NCBI GenBank assembly: GCA_949282975.1
Contig: CASDQY010000011.1
Coordinates: forward strand, 1 to 49,392
DNA from: an uncultured Oscillospiraceae bacterium
Lineage (GTDB): Bacteria > Bacillota > Clostridia > Oscillospirales > Ruminococcaceae
Length of the DNA: 49,392 nt
Direction of reading: 5' to 3'
Positions 17,599-25,640 of this stretch are shown here, piece after piece; position 1 is the stretch's first letter; every line of letters starts with the position of its first letter. The translations under genes and the position numbers were made by a program. The notes beneath the pieces are model-generated. The model searched no databases, had not been told where the DNA came from, and saw only the letters and a program-made list of their open reading frames with translations.

Positions 17599-17698
17599 GG
17601 AACAACCTTTGACTTTTGTTCCTCCCACAAGTGCGCCTTATGAAAAAGCGCTTTGCCGGCTTCAAACCGGCATTGGATCGTCCGGCGCTTTGCGCCGG
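17599..17698 (-). promoter_or_regulatory. four-hairpin leader between nusG and rplK
   Basis: Reading the minus strand, four hairpins follow each other: CCGGCGC/GCGCCGG with AAA loop (17698-17682); TGCCGG/CCGGCA with 7-nt loop (17672-17654); GCGC/GCGC with the UUUUUCAUAAG loop (17651-17633); and GGAACAA/TTGTTCC with a 10-nt loop (17622-17599). None has a U-tract, so they do not look like terminators. An autoregulatory site for L1 or another r-protein is a reasonable guess, not shown. The third loop equals the greA leader loop. Confidence 0.6.
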
Positions 17699-17720
17699 GT
17701 TTCGGTAAACCGGTATCGGC

Positions 17721-18239
17721 TCAGTCTACCTTTTTTACCTGGGCAAGCTCCAGATCCACCGGAGTTTCCCGGCCAAACATGGAAACCACAACCGTGACCT
17801 TGTTTTCCGCCACATTCAGGGAACTGACCACGCCGGAGAAACCGGACATGGGCCCGCCGGTGATGTTGACGGTGTCTCCCACCTGGTAGTCCACCTGAGA
17901 ACGAACCGTCTCCACGCCCAGCCGCTTCACCTCACGGTCGGTGAGGGGGACGGGATCGGTGGAGGTTCCCACGAACCCGGTAACGCCCCGGATGCTGCGG
18001 ACCATGTAATGGGTGTCGTCGTTGAGGACCATCTTCACCAACACATAGCCCGGAAATACCTTCCGCTCCACAATTTTGGTTTCGTTGTCCTTGTGTTCTT
18101 CCACCTTTTCCATGGGGACCTTGACTTCCAGGATCAGGTCCTGCAAATTGTGGTTTTCCACCATATTCTCGATGCTGTGAGACACCTTGTTCTCATATCC
18201 GGAATAGGTGTGGATCACATACCATTTTGCCTGTTCCAT
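17721..18239 (-). CDS. nusG: transcription termination/antitermination protein NusG
   Basis: Binds RNA polymerase and couples it to the ribosome or Rho. The 172 residues contain the NGN domain (about 1-110; WYVIHTYSGYENKV at the start and FPGYVLVKM) and a C-terminal KOW domain (VGDTVNITGGPMSGFSGVV). It lies between secE and rplK as in most bacteria. The ATG at 18239 follows AGGAAAGGA. Confidence 0.97.
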   Translation of the reverse strand: MEQAKWYVIHTYSGYENKVSHSIENMVENHNLQDLILEVKVPMEKVEEHKDNETKIVERKVFPGYVLVKMVLNDDTHYMVRSIRGVTGFVGTSTDPVPLTDREVKRLGVETVRSQVDYQVGDTVNITGGPMSGFSGVVSSLNVAENKVTVVVSMFGRETPVDLELAQVKKVD

Positions 18240-18292
18240 AAACTGGGGATCGTTCCTTTCCTAGTGAACTTGAACCGGGGGATGAAGGGAAA

Positions 18293-18577
18293 TCATCCAA
18301 AGACCAGGGCGACCAGTTGCCCCAGCCCCAGGTCGATGAGGCTTAAGAACACGGCGCTGATCACAACGAACACCAGCACAACGACGCTGTTGTTCTTGAT
18401 CTGCTTGGCGCTGGGCCAAACCACTTTTTTGATTTCGCTCTTCAAATCCTTGCAGTAGCGGATGACCTTCTGGAATGGGTTTGCCTTTTTCTTCTTCTGG
18501 GCGGCTTTTTTGTCAGCAGCTTTCTTTTCGCTCTTGGCGAGCTTTTCCTGCTTCTTGTCCTCAGAATTCTTTGCCAT
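18293..18577 (-). CDS. secE: preprotein translocase subunit SecE
   Basis: Small subunit of the SecYEG channel. The 94 residues have a long Lys/Ala-rich N-terminal extension (about 35 residues), the conserved amphipathic segment with LKSEIKKVVWPSAKQ, and one transmembrane helix (about 65-90). The length is somewhat above the minimal Firmicutes SecE (about 60) because of the basic extension. GGAGGG precedes the ATG. Confidence 0.95.
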   Translation of the reverse strand: MAKNSEDKKQEKLAKSEKKAADKKAAQKKKKANPFQKVIRYCKDLKSEIKKVVWPSAKQIKNNSVVVLVFVVISAVFLSLIDLGLGQLVALVFG

Positions 18578-18591
18578 GGCAAAACCCTCCT

Positions 18592-18741
18592 TTACTTGGT
18601 TTCCCTATGAACCGTGTGCTTGCGGCAGAACCGGCAGTACTTGCGCATCTCCAACCGGTCGGGATCATTTTTCTTGTTCTTCATGGTGTTATAGTTGCGC
18701 TGCTTGCATTCGGTGCAAGCCAAGGTAACTTTAACTCGCAT
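18592..18741 (-). CDS. rpmG: ribosomal protein L33, zinc-binding form
   Basis: Small large-subunit protein of 49 residues. [13 protein letters not shown] and KYCRFCRKH supply two CxxC pairs (CTEC and CRFC), so this is the zinc-containing paralogue, not the zinc-free one made in zinc shortage. The ATG at 18741 has GGAGGTG upstream. It is the first gene of the cluster; secE begins 14 nt later. Confidence 0.96.
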   Translation of the reverse strand: MRVKVTLACTECKQRNYNTMKNKKNDPDRLEMRKYCRFCRKHTVHRETK

Positions 18742-18831
18742 TTCGGCACCTCCTATGAAATCGGATCGTTTTTTGCCTCCCTCCAAGGCTTTTTTCTGCC
18801 TTCCTCCCGATAAAAGAACGCAAAAAAAGAA

Positions 18832-18844
18832 ACCTCTTCGAGGT
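18832..18844 (-). promoter_or_regulatory. hairpin at the 5-prime end of the rpmG transcript
   Basis: ACCTC and GAGGT enclose a 3-nt loop, and on the minus strand TTTCTTTTTTT follows. The stem starts right at the predicted start point of the rpmG promoter. It resembles a terminator but is too close to the start to be one for this transcript; a 5-prime stability stem, or a terminator for leftward read-through, are alternatives. Confidence 0.45.
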
Positions 18845-18851
18845 ACTAGCT

Positions 18852-18881
18852 ATTGTACCACATTCCCGCAAGGGCTGTCAA
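18852..18881 (-). promoter_or_regulatory. sigma-A promoter of rpmG-secE-nusG-rplK-rplA
   Basis: Minus strand: TTGACA at 18881-18876, an 18-bp spacer, TACAAT at 18857-18852. The predicted start near 18845 leaves a leader of about 104 nt to rpmG. Confidence 0.75.
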
Positions 18882-18983
18882 TCGGTTTTTTGGGCTTTTC
18901 CCCCCTCGGCTGCCGCTTTGGCGTTTTTCACGAAGGAGGCAGCGTTTTTTGCAGGGGATATAGACAGTTTTCTTGAAACCATC

Positions 18984-19012
18984 TTGACAATTCCACGTCA
19001 AGCAAGTAAAAT
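18984..19012 (+). promoter_or_regulatory. sigma-A promoter of the structured RNA upstream of rny
   Basis: TTGACA at 18984-18989, a 17-bp spacer and TAAAAT at 19007-19012. The predicted start, near 19019, coincides with the first base of the closing stem of the RNA described next. Confidence 0.8.
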
Positions 19013-19018
19013 AGATGA

Positions 19019-19223
19019 GGAACCTTAGGCTCCTTTGAAAAATGGGAAATTTTGATGATTTTTTCGGCGGCGTTTGCTCCTGAAATCCCCTTGCGGGGCT
19101 GCCCTGTTTCGGCCGCCGGAACGGAAAAGGCTCCCTTTTTCAAAAGGCCCTTGTTTTCAGTCGCTGAATAGCGGCCGGGAGCTTTCCGCCAAAGGGAAGG
19201 TTCCGGCTTTGCTGATTCTTTTT
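19019..19223 (+). ncRNA. candidate structured non-coding RNA (about 200 nt)
   Basis: No coding sequence fits here. Complementary segments found by eye: closing stem GGAACCTT (19019-19026) with AAGGTTCC (19197-19204); GCTCC (19029-19033) with GGAGC (19178-19182); TTTGAAAAA (19034-19042) with TTTTTCAAA (19136-19144), continued by GGG/CCC; CGGCGGC (19065-19071) with GCCGCCG (19112-19118); CCCC/GGGG hairpin at 19087-19098; and a GGCC/GGCC plus GCT/AGC hairpin at 19146-19176. A TTCTTTTT run ends at 19223. The size and terminal pairing recall 6S RNA, but the sequence does not let me assign it; a long rny leader is the alternative. Confidence 0.55.
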
Positions 19224-19289
19224 CGTACACGGAACAAATTTTTCCCGCTGTTGCGGGGGCATCCGCAGCCGTCACGACGGCCGATGGGT

Positions 19290-19317
19290 TTGCTTAATCA
19301 AGACGCATCATTATTAT
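19290..19317 (+). promoter_or_regulatory. possible proximal promoter of rny
   Basis: TTGCTT at 19290-19295, a 16-bp spacer and TATTAT at 19312-19317, about 90 nt before the rny start. If used, it would make the upstream RNA an independent transcript. Confidence 0.4.
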
Positions 19318-19404
19318 TCAATGCTTCGTTATCGATAAACATAAGTCCATTTGCCGCAACGGGACGGCACACCCTCAAAATTGTTTAGGAGGAAACAAGC
19401 AAAT

Positions 19405-20994
19405 ATGGATTTCATGACAATCATGGTTGTCGTGCTGGGCATACTCTGCGTATTGCTCATTGCGGCAGTGGTGGTAGTCGGTGTGATCTGCAAGCGCATT
19501 TTCTTCCAGAGGGGAGCCGAACATCGCAAACAAGTTGCAGAAGCCGAAATCGGCTCCGCCGAAGAAGAAGCCAAACGTATTGTAGAAGACGCCGTAAAAG
19601 AAGCAGCCACCAAGAAAAAAGAGGCGCTTTTGGAAGCTCAGGAGGAGATCCACCGCCAGCGCAGCGAGGCGGATAAAGAGCTGAAGGACCGCCGCAGCGA
19701 ACTTTCCCGCCAGGAGCGCCGCATGGTGCAGAAGGAAGAAAACCTGGACCGGAAAGCGGACAACCTGGAAAAAAAGGAAGAAAAATTAAACGACCGCTTA
19801 AAACAAGCGGAAAAGAAACTGGAAGAAGCGGAACAGCTTCGCCAAAGCGAGATTCAAACCTTGGAGCGGATCTCCCAGCTTACGGTGGAGGAAGCCAAAA
19901 CCCAGCTGCTCAGCTCGTTGGAGGACGATCTGGCCTACGAAAAAGCCCAGAAGATCGCCGCCTACGACCAGCAGCTTAAGAGTGAATGCGACCAGCGGGC
20001 CAGAGAATTGGTAAGCCTGGCGATTTCCCGCTGTGCCGCCGACCAGGTCAGCGAGTCCACCGTCAGTGTGGTGGCCCTGCCCAACGACGAGATGAAGGGC
20101 CGGATCATCGGCCGGGAAGGCCGGAACATCCGGGCCATCGAAACCCTGACCGGGGTGGATCTGATCATTGACGACACCCCCGAAGCCATTACTTTGTCCT
20201 GCTTTGACCCGGTGCGCCGGGAGCTGGCCAGGCTGACGCTGGAAAAACTCATTGCCGACGGCCGGATTCATCCCTCCCGCATTGAAGAGACGGTGGAAAA
20301 AGCCCGCCGGGAAATCGAACAGCGGATTAAAAGCGAAGGGGAACGGGCGGTTCTGGAAACCGACGTTCATGGCCTGCACCCCGAAATCGTCAAGCTGTTG
20401 GGGCGGCTCTGCTACCGCACCAGCTATGGGCAGAATGTGCTGAACCATTCCATTGAAGTGGCCCATCTGGCCGGCATGATGGCCAGCGAACTGGGGGTGG
20501 ATCCCGCCATTGCCCGGCGTGCGGGATTGCTTCATGATATCGGCAAGGCGCTGAACCACGAGATTGAAGGCTCCCATGTGGAGATTGGCGTGGATGTCTG
20601 CCGGAAATTTAAAGAAAGCCCTGCGGTGATCCATGCGGTGGAGGCCCATCACAACGATGTGGAGCCCAAAACCGTGATTGCCTGCCTGGTTCAGGCGGCG
20701 GACGCCATCAGCGCCGCCCGTCCCGGAGCCCGGCGGGAAAATGTGGAAAGCTTTATCAAGCGCCTGGAGAAACTGGAAGAAATCGCCGGTTCCTTTGACG
20801 GCGTAGAAAAAGCTTATGCCATTCAGGCCGGCCGTGAGATCCGGGTGATCGTCAAGCCGGAGGTGCTGGATGATGAAAAAATGGTGGTTACGGCTCGGGA
20901 TATGGCCAAGCGAATTGAAAGCGAATTGAGTTATCCCGGCCAGATCAAGATCAATCTGATCCGGGAGAGCCGTGTTACGGACTATGCGAAATAA
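19405..20994 (+). CDS. rny: ribonuclease Y
   Basis: Membrane-bound endoribonuclease that starts mRNA decay in Firmicutes. The 529 residues are typical: an N-terminal transmembrane helix (about 3-28), a long charged coiled coil (about 35-210), a KH domain with [15 protein letters not shown], and an HD domain with [10 protein letters not shown] and [12 protein letters not shown] holding the metal ligands. I start at ATG 19405, preceded by TAGGAGGA. A terminator follows the stop directly. Its upstream region encodes a candidate structured RNA. Confidence 0.96.
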   Translation: MDFMTIMVVVLGILCVLLIAAVVVVGVICKRIFFQRGAEHRKQVAEAEIGSAEEEAKRIVEDAVKEAATKKKEALLEAQEEIHRQRSEADKELKDRRSELSRQERRMVQKEENLDRKADNLEKKEEKLNDRLKQAEKKLEEAEQLRQSEIQTLERISQLTVEEAKTQLLSSLEDDLAYEKAQKIAAYDQQLKSECDQRARELVSLAISRCAADQVSESTVSVVALPNDEMKGRIIGREGRNIRAIETLTGVDLIIDDTPEAITLSCFDPVRRELARLTLEKLIADGRIHPSRIEETVEKARREIEQRIKSEGERAVLETDVHGLHPEIVKLLGRLCYRTSYGQNVLNHSIEVAHLAGMMASELGVDPAIARRAGLLHDIGKALNHEIEGSHVEIGVDVCRKFKESPAVIHAVEAHHNDVEPKTVIACLVQAADAISAARPGARRENVESFIKRLEKLEEIAGSFDGVEKAYAIQAGREIRVIVKPEVLDDEKMVVTARDMAKRIESELSYPGQIKINLIRESRVTDYAK

Positions 20995-21002
20995 GCCGAT
21001 GA

Positions 21003-21029
21003 GAGCTGTCCTTCGGGGCAGCTCTTTTT
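21003..21029 (+). terminator. terminator of rny
   Basis: GAGCTGTCC and GGGCAGCTC pair over a TTCG tetraloop, followed by TTTTT. It lies 8 nt after the rny stop. Confidence 0.88.
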
Positions 21030-21057
21030 GATAGAGCATTTCTTAGGAGGGATTTTT

Positions 21058-22413
21058 GTGAAGAAGAAGGGGTCACTGCCGACGCTTTTGCTGGCGATGC
21101 TCCTGCTGTTTACCGGTTGTTCGTTTGGAAGAAGCGAAGTCACGGTGCATTCCGTTGCCGGAAATGTGGTGGAGTGCAGTGACACCAATTTGGTGCTGAG
21201 CACCTCCTCCGCCCAATATCAATTCGATCTGTCGGCGGCAGAACAGATGGAAAACGGCTTGTCCCTGTCCGCCGGGTGCCAGGCGGTGGTTTATTATACC
21301 GGTGATTTGTCCAACCAGGAGGCAGTGCCGGCGCTGCGGTATCAGGTTACCCGCCCCTCTGCGGCGGATCAAACCGTCCTTGCCGCAGGCAGCACGGCGC
21401 AGTCCCAGGCGGTGGCGGACCTGTACAACAGCATGACTTTGGAACAAAAGGTAGGCCAGCTTATTCTGGCCAGTTACGACGCTTCCTCCGCCGCCCAGAT
21501 TGCCCAGACCTGCCATCCGGCGGGATTTTTGCTGGACAGCCAGGATTTTGCTGGAAAGGATGCCGCCGTTATGGCCCAGGAACTGTCTGCATATCAAACC
21601 CTGGAAGGCATCGGCTTGTGGCTGGGGACCGAGGAAGAAGGGGGCAGTGTGGCGCCGGTAAGCTCCAACCAAGGGTATCGTTCCTCTCCCTTCTACAGCC
21701 CGCAGCAGATTTACACTTCCCAGGGCATGGCCGGGTTTGATTCCGATACCAAAGAACGGTGCGCCCTGCTGACCTCCATGGGATTGAATTTGAATCTGGC
21801 CCCGGTGATCAACGTCTCTACCGATCCCGCAGAGGAAATCTATTCCCGGACTTTGGGGCAGGATGGGGACCTTACCGGCCAGTATGTCAACGATGTGGTT
21901 CAGGCCAGCCTGGCCAGCGGCGTCCAGCCGGTGCTGAAATATTTCCCCACCTACGGCACCACCCAGACCAACGGCATTCGGGTGGATGACCGCACCCGGG
22001 ATCGGCTCAACGAAACCGATGTGGTGACCTACCACGCCGGGGTGGATGCCGGGGCGCAGGCGGTGCTGCTGAGCCACTGCATCGTCAACTGTCTGGACGA
22101 TACGGCCCCCGCTTCCCTGTCCTCCAGCGTGATTCACCAGATTCGCAGCAACATTGGATTTGACGGTGTGCTGATTGCCGAAGATGTGAATCAGGCCGGA
22201 TTGGAATCCTACTGCACCGGCAGTATGTCGCCGGCGGTGCAGGCGGTGGTTTCCGGGGCAGATCTGGTCATTGCCGGTGATCCCGCTGCGGTGTATCAGC
22301 AGTTGTACGCCGCCGTGGAGGACGGCACCATCACCCAGCAACGGCTGATGGAAGCGGTGATCCGCACCCTGACCTGGAAGCAGTCGGCGGGACTGGCGGC
22401 ACAGGCGGAATAA
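21058..22413 (+). CDS. GH3-family lipoprotein with degenerate active site
   Basis: Related to NagZ-type beta-N-acetylhexosaminidases. The 451 residues start with a lipoprotein signal (LLLFTGC, lipid-attached Cys21), then a beta-rich segment of about 90 residues, then a GH3 barrel from about residue 120 (MTLEQKVGQLI, TEEEGGSV, RTLGQD). Key motifs are altered: the usual KHFPGHG reads KYFPTYG, the DSH segment with the acid/base His is missing, and the nucleophile region reads IAEDVNQAG instead of I-S/T-D-x-L. It may be inactive or altered. I chose the GTG at 21058 because TAGGAGGG lies just upstream. It is monocistronic between two terminators. Confidence 0.75.
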   Translation: MKKKGSLPTLLLAMLLLFTGCSFGRSEVTVHSVAGNVVECSDTNLVLSTSSAQYQFDLSAAEQMENGLSLSAGCQAVVYYTGDLSNQEAVPALRYQVTRPSAADQTVLAAGSTAQSQAVADLYNSMTLEQKVGQLILASYDASSAAQIAQTCHPAGFLLDSQDFAGKDAAVMAQELSAYQTLEGIGLWLGTEEEGGSVAPVSSNQGYRSSPFYSPQQIYTSQGMAGFDSDTKERCALLTSMGLNLNLAPVINVSTDPAEEIYSRTLGQDGDLTGQYVNDVVQASLASGVQPVLKYFPTYGTTQTNGIRVDDRTRDRLNETDVVTYHAGVDAGAQAVLLSHCIVNCLDDTAPASLSSSVIHQIRSNIGFDGVLIAEDVNQAGLESYCTGSMSPAVQAVVSGADLVIAGDPAAVYQQLYAAVEDGTITQQRLMEAVIRTLTWKQSAGLAAQAE

Positions 22414-22433
22414 AATGTAATATCAGAAAAACA

Positions 22434-22461
22434 GCGGAGACTCGCAAAATCGAGTCTCCGC
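22434..22461. terminator. bidirectional terminator between convergent units
   Basis: A perfect 11-bp stem (GCGGAGACTCG with CGAGTCTCCGC) around CAAAAT. The minus strand continues as TGTTTTTC, closing the radical-SAM operon; the plus strand continues TTCCCTCGTTTTC for the GH3 gene. Confidence 0.82.
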
Positions 22462-22479
22462 TTCCCTCGTTTTCGGGGA

Positions 22480-23175
22480 TTATTCAAACAGCTTTTCCCC
22501 GGCATACACCGCTGTCCGCAGCACCTGGACGTACCCGGTCTGTCCGGACGCCGCCCAAAAGGCATCGGTGAGCAGGGTTGGGTTAAAGTTCCGTTCCCCG
22601 GCGGTGGTGCGCAGGGTGAGGATGCAAGTTTCTCCCTCTATCTGATGGTCCAGCAGGGTGAATTCCGGCTTGAGGTCCACCGTTTTCATCCCCTTTTTGG
22701 TGCGCTTCTGGGTGAGGATTTCCGGCTGGTCACAGAAGGCGGAAAAGTCCCGCCAAAACCGCTCCGGGTCCTGGAAATATACCGTCAGCCGGTAGTCCGC
22801 CCGGGTGATGGAGCGGGGCTTTTCCTTTTGAAAATCCACTTTCCATACCTGAATGTCCCGAGGGAGGGCGGCATTGAGCCGCTGTTGGATTTCCCCAAAA
22901 TCCATAAGCCGGGTAAACCGCAGATCCATGCATTCGTAATCGCTCTCGTATCCCAAAGCCAGGGGCAGGGCAAAGGTCATGTACATATGGGGATTGAAGC
23001 CCTGGGTGTACCACACCGGCAGCCCCGCCCGCTTCAGGGAACGCTGCATACACCGGGTGATGTCCAGGTGGGAGATGTATTTGGCCCGTCCCCGCTTGCG
23101 GTAAAACAGCCGCAGGTTGGGCATCTGTTCAATGGGAAGCTCTGTTTCTACTTGGATGGGCATAGTTTCACTCAA
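22480..23175 (-). CDS. radical-SAM-associated protein, TIGR03936/DUF2344 family
   Basis: Regular partner of the TIGR03960 radical SAM protein encoded just upstream. The 231 residues carry the family features LRLFYRKRGRAKYISHLDITRC near the start, GLPVWYTQGFNPH and ALPLALGYESDYE. The TTG at 23175 is the best start: it lies 9 nt after GGAGG and overlaps the upstream stop by 8 nt; an ATG at 23163 is possible. In many Firmicutes this pair precedes rng and rplU; here the operon ends instead at a terminator. The reaction performed by the pair is not known. Confidence 0.85.
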   Translation of the reverse strand: MSETMPIQVETELPIEQMPNLRLFYRKRGRAKYISHLDITRCMQRSLKRAGLPVWYTQGFNPHMYMTFALPLALGYESDYECMDLRFTRLMDFGEIQQRLNAALPRDIQVWKVDFQKEKPRSITRADYRLTVYFQDPERFWRDFSAFCDQPEILTQKRTKKGMKTVDLKPEFTLLDHQIEGETCILTLRTTAGERNFNPTLLTDAFWAASGQTGYVQVLRTAVYAGEKLFE

Positions 23176-25021
23176 CGCACTTTCCCTCCTTTCGGGCAAG
23201 CAGCCGGTTGGCGCCGCAGCCGGCGCACTGCTGGCGGCAGTTGGGGGTGGTCTGGGCTTTTTGCGCCTTGTCCCACTCACGTTTCAAAAAGGCTTCGCTG
23301 ACTCCATAGCTCAAATGGCTCCAGGGGAAGACTTCGTCCGGTTCCCGGTGGCGGTTGGCGTAAAACCACACGGTGAGTCCCGCTTCTTCAAGGGCCTGTT
23401 CCCAGCGGTCGAAATAAAAGTGCTCGTCCCAGCTGTCAAAATAACAGCCCTTTTTCCAGGCGTGATACACTACGTCGCACAGCCGCCGGTCCCCTCGGGC
23501 AAACACCGCTTCCAACACGCTGGTTTTGGAGGCATGGTACTTAAAGGAAATCTTTTTGGAGGTAATACAGTCCTTCATGTGAAGCTGCTTTTCCACAATC
23601 TGGTCTAAGGTATCCTGGCCGAACCACTGGAAGGGGGTCTGGGGTTTGGGCACAAAGGTGGATACCGAGACGGTGACGTTCACCCCCCGGTCCTTGTTGC
23701 GGCCCGGGCAGCGGTGGTACAGCCCCACCACCTGCTGGGCCAGGTCGATGATCTGCTCGCAGTCGTACATGGTTTCGGTGGGCAGCCCCAGCATAAAATA
23801 AAGCTTTACGGCGCTGTACCCCCCTTCAAAGGCCAGACGGCAGGAGGTGAAGATATCTTCCTCTGTGATGTTTTTGTTGATCACGTCTCTTAACCGCTGG
23901 GTTCCCGCTTCGGGAGCAAAGGTCAGCCCGCTGCGGCGCACCGCCTTGATCTTTTCCAGCAATTCTTCGCTGAAATTGTCGATCCGCAGGCTGGGCAGGG
24001 CCAGATTGATGTGGTTTTCCCGGGTGTAGTCGTAAAGCGCATCCAGCAGGGGCTCGATCTGGGAATAGTCGGAGGAGCTGAGGCTGGAAAGGGAAATTTC
24101 TTCATATCCGGTGGATTCACACAAATCCTTCCCCTGACGGCAGAGCACCTCCGCCGTTTTTTCCCGCAGGGGCCGGTAGAGAAAGCCAGCCTGACAGAAC
24201 CGGCACCCCCGGATACAGCCCCGCATCAGTTCCAAAATGGCCCGGTCGTGAACCGTGTCGATGAAGGGCACCACAAAATTATCCGGGTAGTAGGTTTTGC
24301 TCATGTCCTGAATGATCCGCTTTTCCACCACCGCCGGAACCCCGGGGCGGTTGGGGGTGATGGATTTTACCCGTCCGTCGGGGAAGTATTCCACATCATA
24401 AAAGGCGGGGACATACACCCCGCCGATTTGGCAGGCGCTTAAGAGAAATTCCTCCTTGCTCCATCCCTGGGCCTTGGCCTTTTGATAACAGCGGCAGATT
24501 TCAGGGAGCATTTCCTCCCCCTCGCCCAGCTGGAACAGATCCACAAAGTCGGCGATGGGTTCCGGGTTGCAGCAGCAGGGCCCTCCGGCAATCACCAGGT
24601 TTTTCAGCCCCGGCCGGTCCTTGCTGTATACCGGGATGCCCCCAAGATCCAGCATATTCAGCACATTGGTAAAGCTCAGTTCGTACTGCAGGGTAAAGCC
24701 GATGATATCAAATTCATCCAAAGGATCAAAGCTTTCCAGGCCATAAAGCTTCATGCCCTGGGCCCGCATCTTTTCCTCCATGTCCACCCAGGGGGCAAAT
24801 ACCCGTTCGCACCAGATGTCCGGCTGGGCGTTAAGCAGGCCGTAGAGGATCTTCATTCCCAGATGGCTCATGCCGATTTCATAGGTATCGGGAAAACAAA
24901 AGGCAAACCGCAGGGATACATCCTTTTTGTCCTTGACAATGCTTCCCGGCTCTCCGCCTACATAACGCCCCGGCTTCTGTACGCTTAAAATCAGCTGTTC
25001 CAACGCCGTTTTTTGATCCAT
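23168..25021 (-). CDS. B12-binding-domain/radical SAM protein, TIGR03960 family
   Basis: The 617 residues comprise an N-terminal Rossmann-like cobalamin-binding-type region (about 30-230, with FPDTYEIGMSHLG and NLVIAGGPCCCNPEP) and a radical SAM domain whose CxxxCxxC cluster motif is visible as CIRGCRFC near residue 265. The C-terminus has a CxxC pair in CRQQCAGCG. It overlaps the DUF2344 gene by 8 nt and follows the M50 gene by 10 nt. The substrate is not known; a tRNA or ribosome-linked modification has been guessed for the family from its neighbours. Confidence 0.88.
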   Translation of the reverse strand: MDQKTALEQLILSVQKPGRYVGGEPGSIVKDKKDVSLRFAFCFPDTYEIGMSHLGMKILYGLLNAQPDIWCERVFAPWVDMEEKMRAQGMKLYGLESFDPLDEFDIIGFTLQYELSFTNVLNMLDLGGIPVYSKDRPGLKNLVIAGGPCCCNPEPIADFVDLFQLGEGEEMLPEICRCYQKAKAQGWSKEEFLLSACQIGGVYVPAFYDVEYFPDGRVKSITPNRPGVPAVVEKRIIQDMSKTYYPDNFVVPFIDTVHDRAILELMRGCIRGCRFCQAGFLYRPLREKTAEVLCRQGKDLCESTGYEEISLSSLSSSDYSQIEPLLDALYDYTRENHINLALPSLRIDNFSEELLEKIKAVRRSGLTFAPEAGTQRLRDVINKNITEEDIFTSCRLAFEGGYSAVKLYFMLGLPTETMYDCEQIIDLAQQVVGLYHRCPGRNKDRGVNVTVSVSTFVPKPQTPFQWFGQDTLDQIVEKQLHMKDCITSKKISFKYHASKTSVLEAVFARGDRRLCDVVYHAWKKGCYFDSWDEHFYFDRWEQALEEAGLTVWFYANRHREPDEVFPWSHLSYGVSEAFLKREWDKAQKAQTTPNCRQQCAGCGANRLLARKEGKCVE

Positions 25022-25031
25022 ATTGTTCCTC

Positions 25032-25640
25032 CTAATGTGTCGTCCTTTCTGTGCCGGGCAGGATTGCTGCCAGCCAGAGATAGCCGCAAAACACCAAACC
25101 GGTCCAGTGCAGCCTGTTTTTTATGGTCCAGTAAAGACAAAACGTAGTAAATAAAATTAAAAATACAAATTGTATTATGCAAAACAATCGCTGATCCCAA
25201 GGCGGTTCCAAATGCTGTTCCAAACAAAGGGCCAGGGCTTTTCCGCCGTCCAATCCGCAGGCGGGAAACAGATTCAACAGCCCTAACAGAAGATGAAATC
25301 CCCCGAATACAGCCAGCTTCGGCAGCCACAGGGAAGCCCCAAAGCAGATACCGGCGCAGAGCAGGTTTACCCCGCTGCCGGATAACAGAATCAGCAGCTC
25401 CTGCTTTTGGGAGGGAAGCCGGTTCCCGGGCAGGAGCGCCGGGCCGAAGCAGGTAAGATGCAGCGCTTTGGGGGGCTGCTTCAGCAGCAGGCAGCAGAAC
25501 AGGTGCCCCAGTTCGTGGAGCAGTGCCGCCAACAATCCCAGCACCCCCCAACCCTCCGGATCCAGCAGGGCAGAAAGGGCCAGCATCGCTACAAAGCTGA
25601 ACTGAATGGTAAGCCGGGTCTGTCCCAGCCGGAATTCCAT
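25032..25640 (-). CDS. M50 site-2-type membrane metalloprotease, SpoIVFB-like
   Basis: Intramembrane zinc protease. The 202 residues are mostly hydrophobic (about six membrane segments). The metal motif HELGH is at residues 42-46 and the third ligand lies in GLDGG (D131). SpoIVFB cleaves pro-sigma-K in the mother cell of Bacillus. The gene directly upstream encodes an M23-domain membrane protein in the position of spoIVFA, overlapping by 1 nt (or by 4 nt if the GTG at 25643 is used), which supports the SpoIVFB assignment. Other M50 subgroups cannot be ruled out by sequence alone. Confidence 0.82.
   Translation of the reverse strand: MEFRLGQTRLTIQFSFVAMLALSALLDPEGWGVLGLLAALLHELGHLFCCLLLKQPPKALHLTCFGPALLPGNRLPSQKQELLILLSGSGVNLLCAGICFGASLWLPKLAVFGGFHLLLGLLNLFPACGLDGGKALALCLEQHLEPPWDQRLFCIIQFVFLILFTTFCLYWTIKNRLHWTGLVFCGYLWLAAILPGTERTTH

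Larger units (their letters stand above)
18742..19404. other. 663-bp divergent intergenic region
   Basis: Holds the leader and promoter of rpmG (18742-18881), about 100 bases with nothing recognised (18882-18983), a consensus promoter for rightward transcription (18984-19012), a candidate structured RNA (19019-19223), and the proximal leader of rny with two further small hairpins. A 115-codon open frame on the minus strand has no ribosome site and no family features, and overlaps these signals. Confidence 0.6.

Noticed and set aside
19019..19223. RNase P RNA, tmRNA or signal recognition particle RNA
   Set aside because: The conserved cores of these RNAs are not present; only the opening GAGGAA recalls RNase P and the rest does not fit. 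6S RNA is left open.
18928..19275. Minus-strand frame of 115 codons between rpmG and rny
   Set aside because: No ribosome site, no recognisable protein features, and it overlaps the promoter and the candidate structured RNA.
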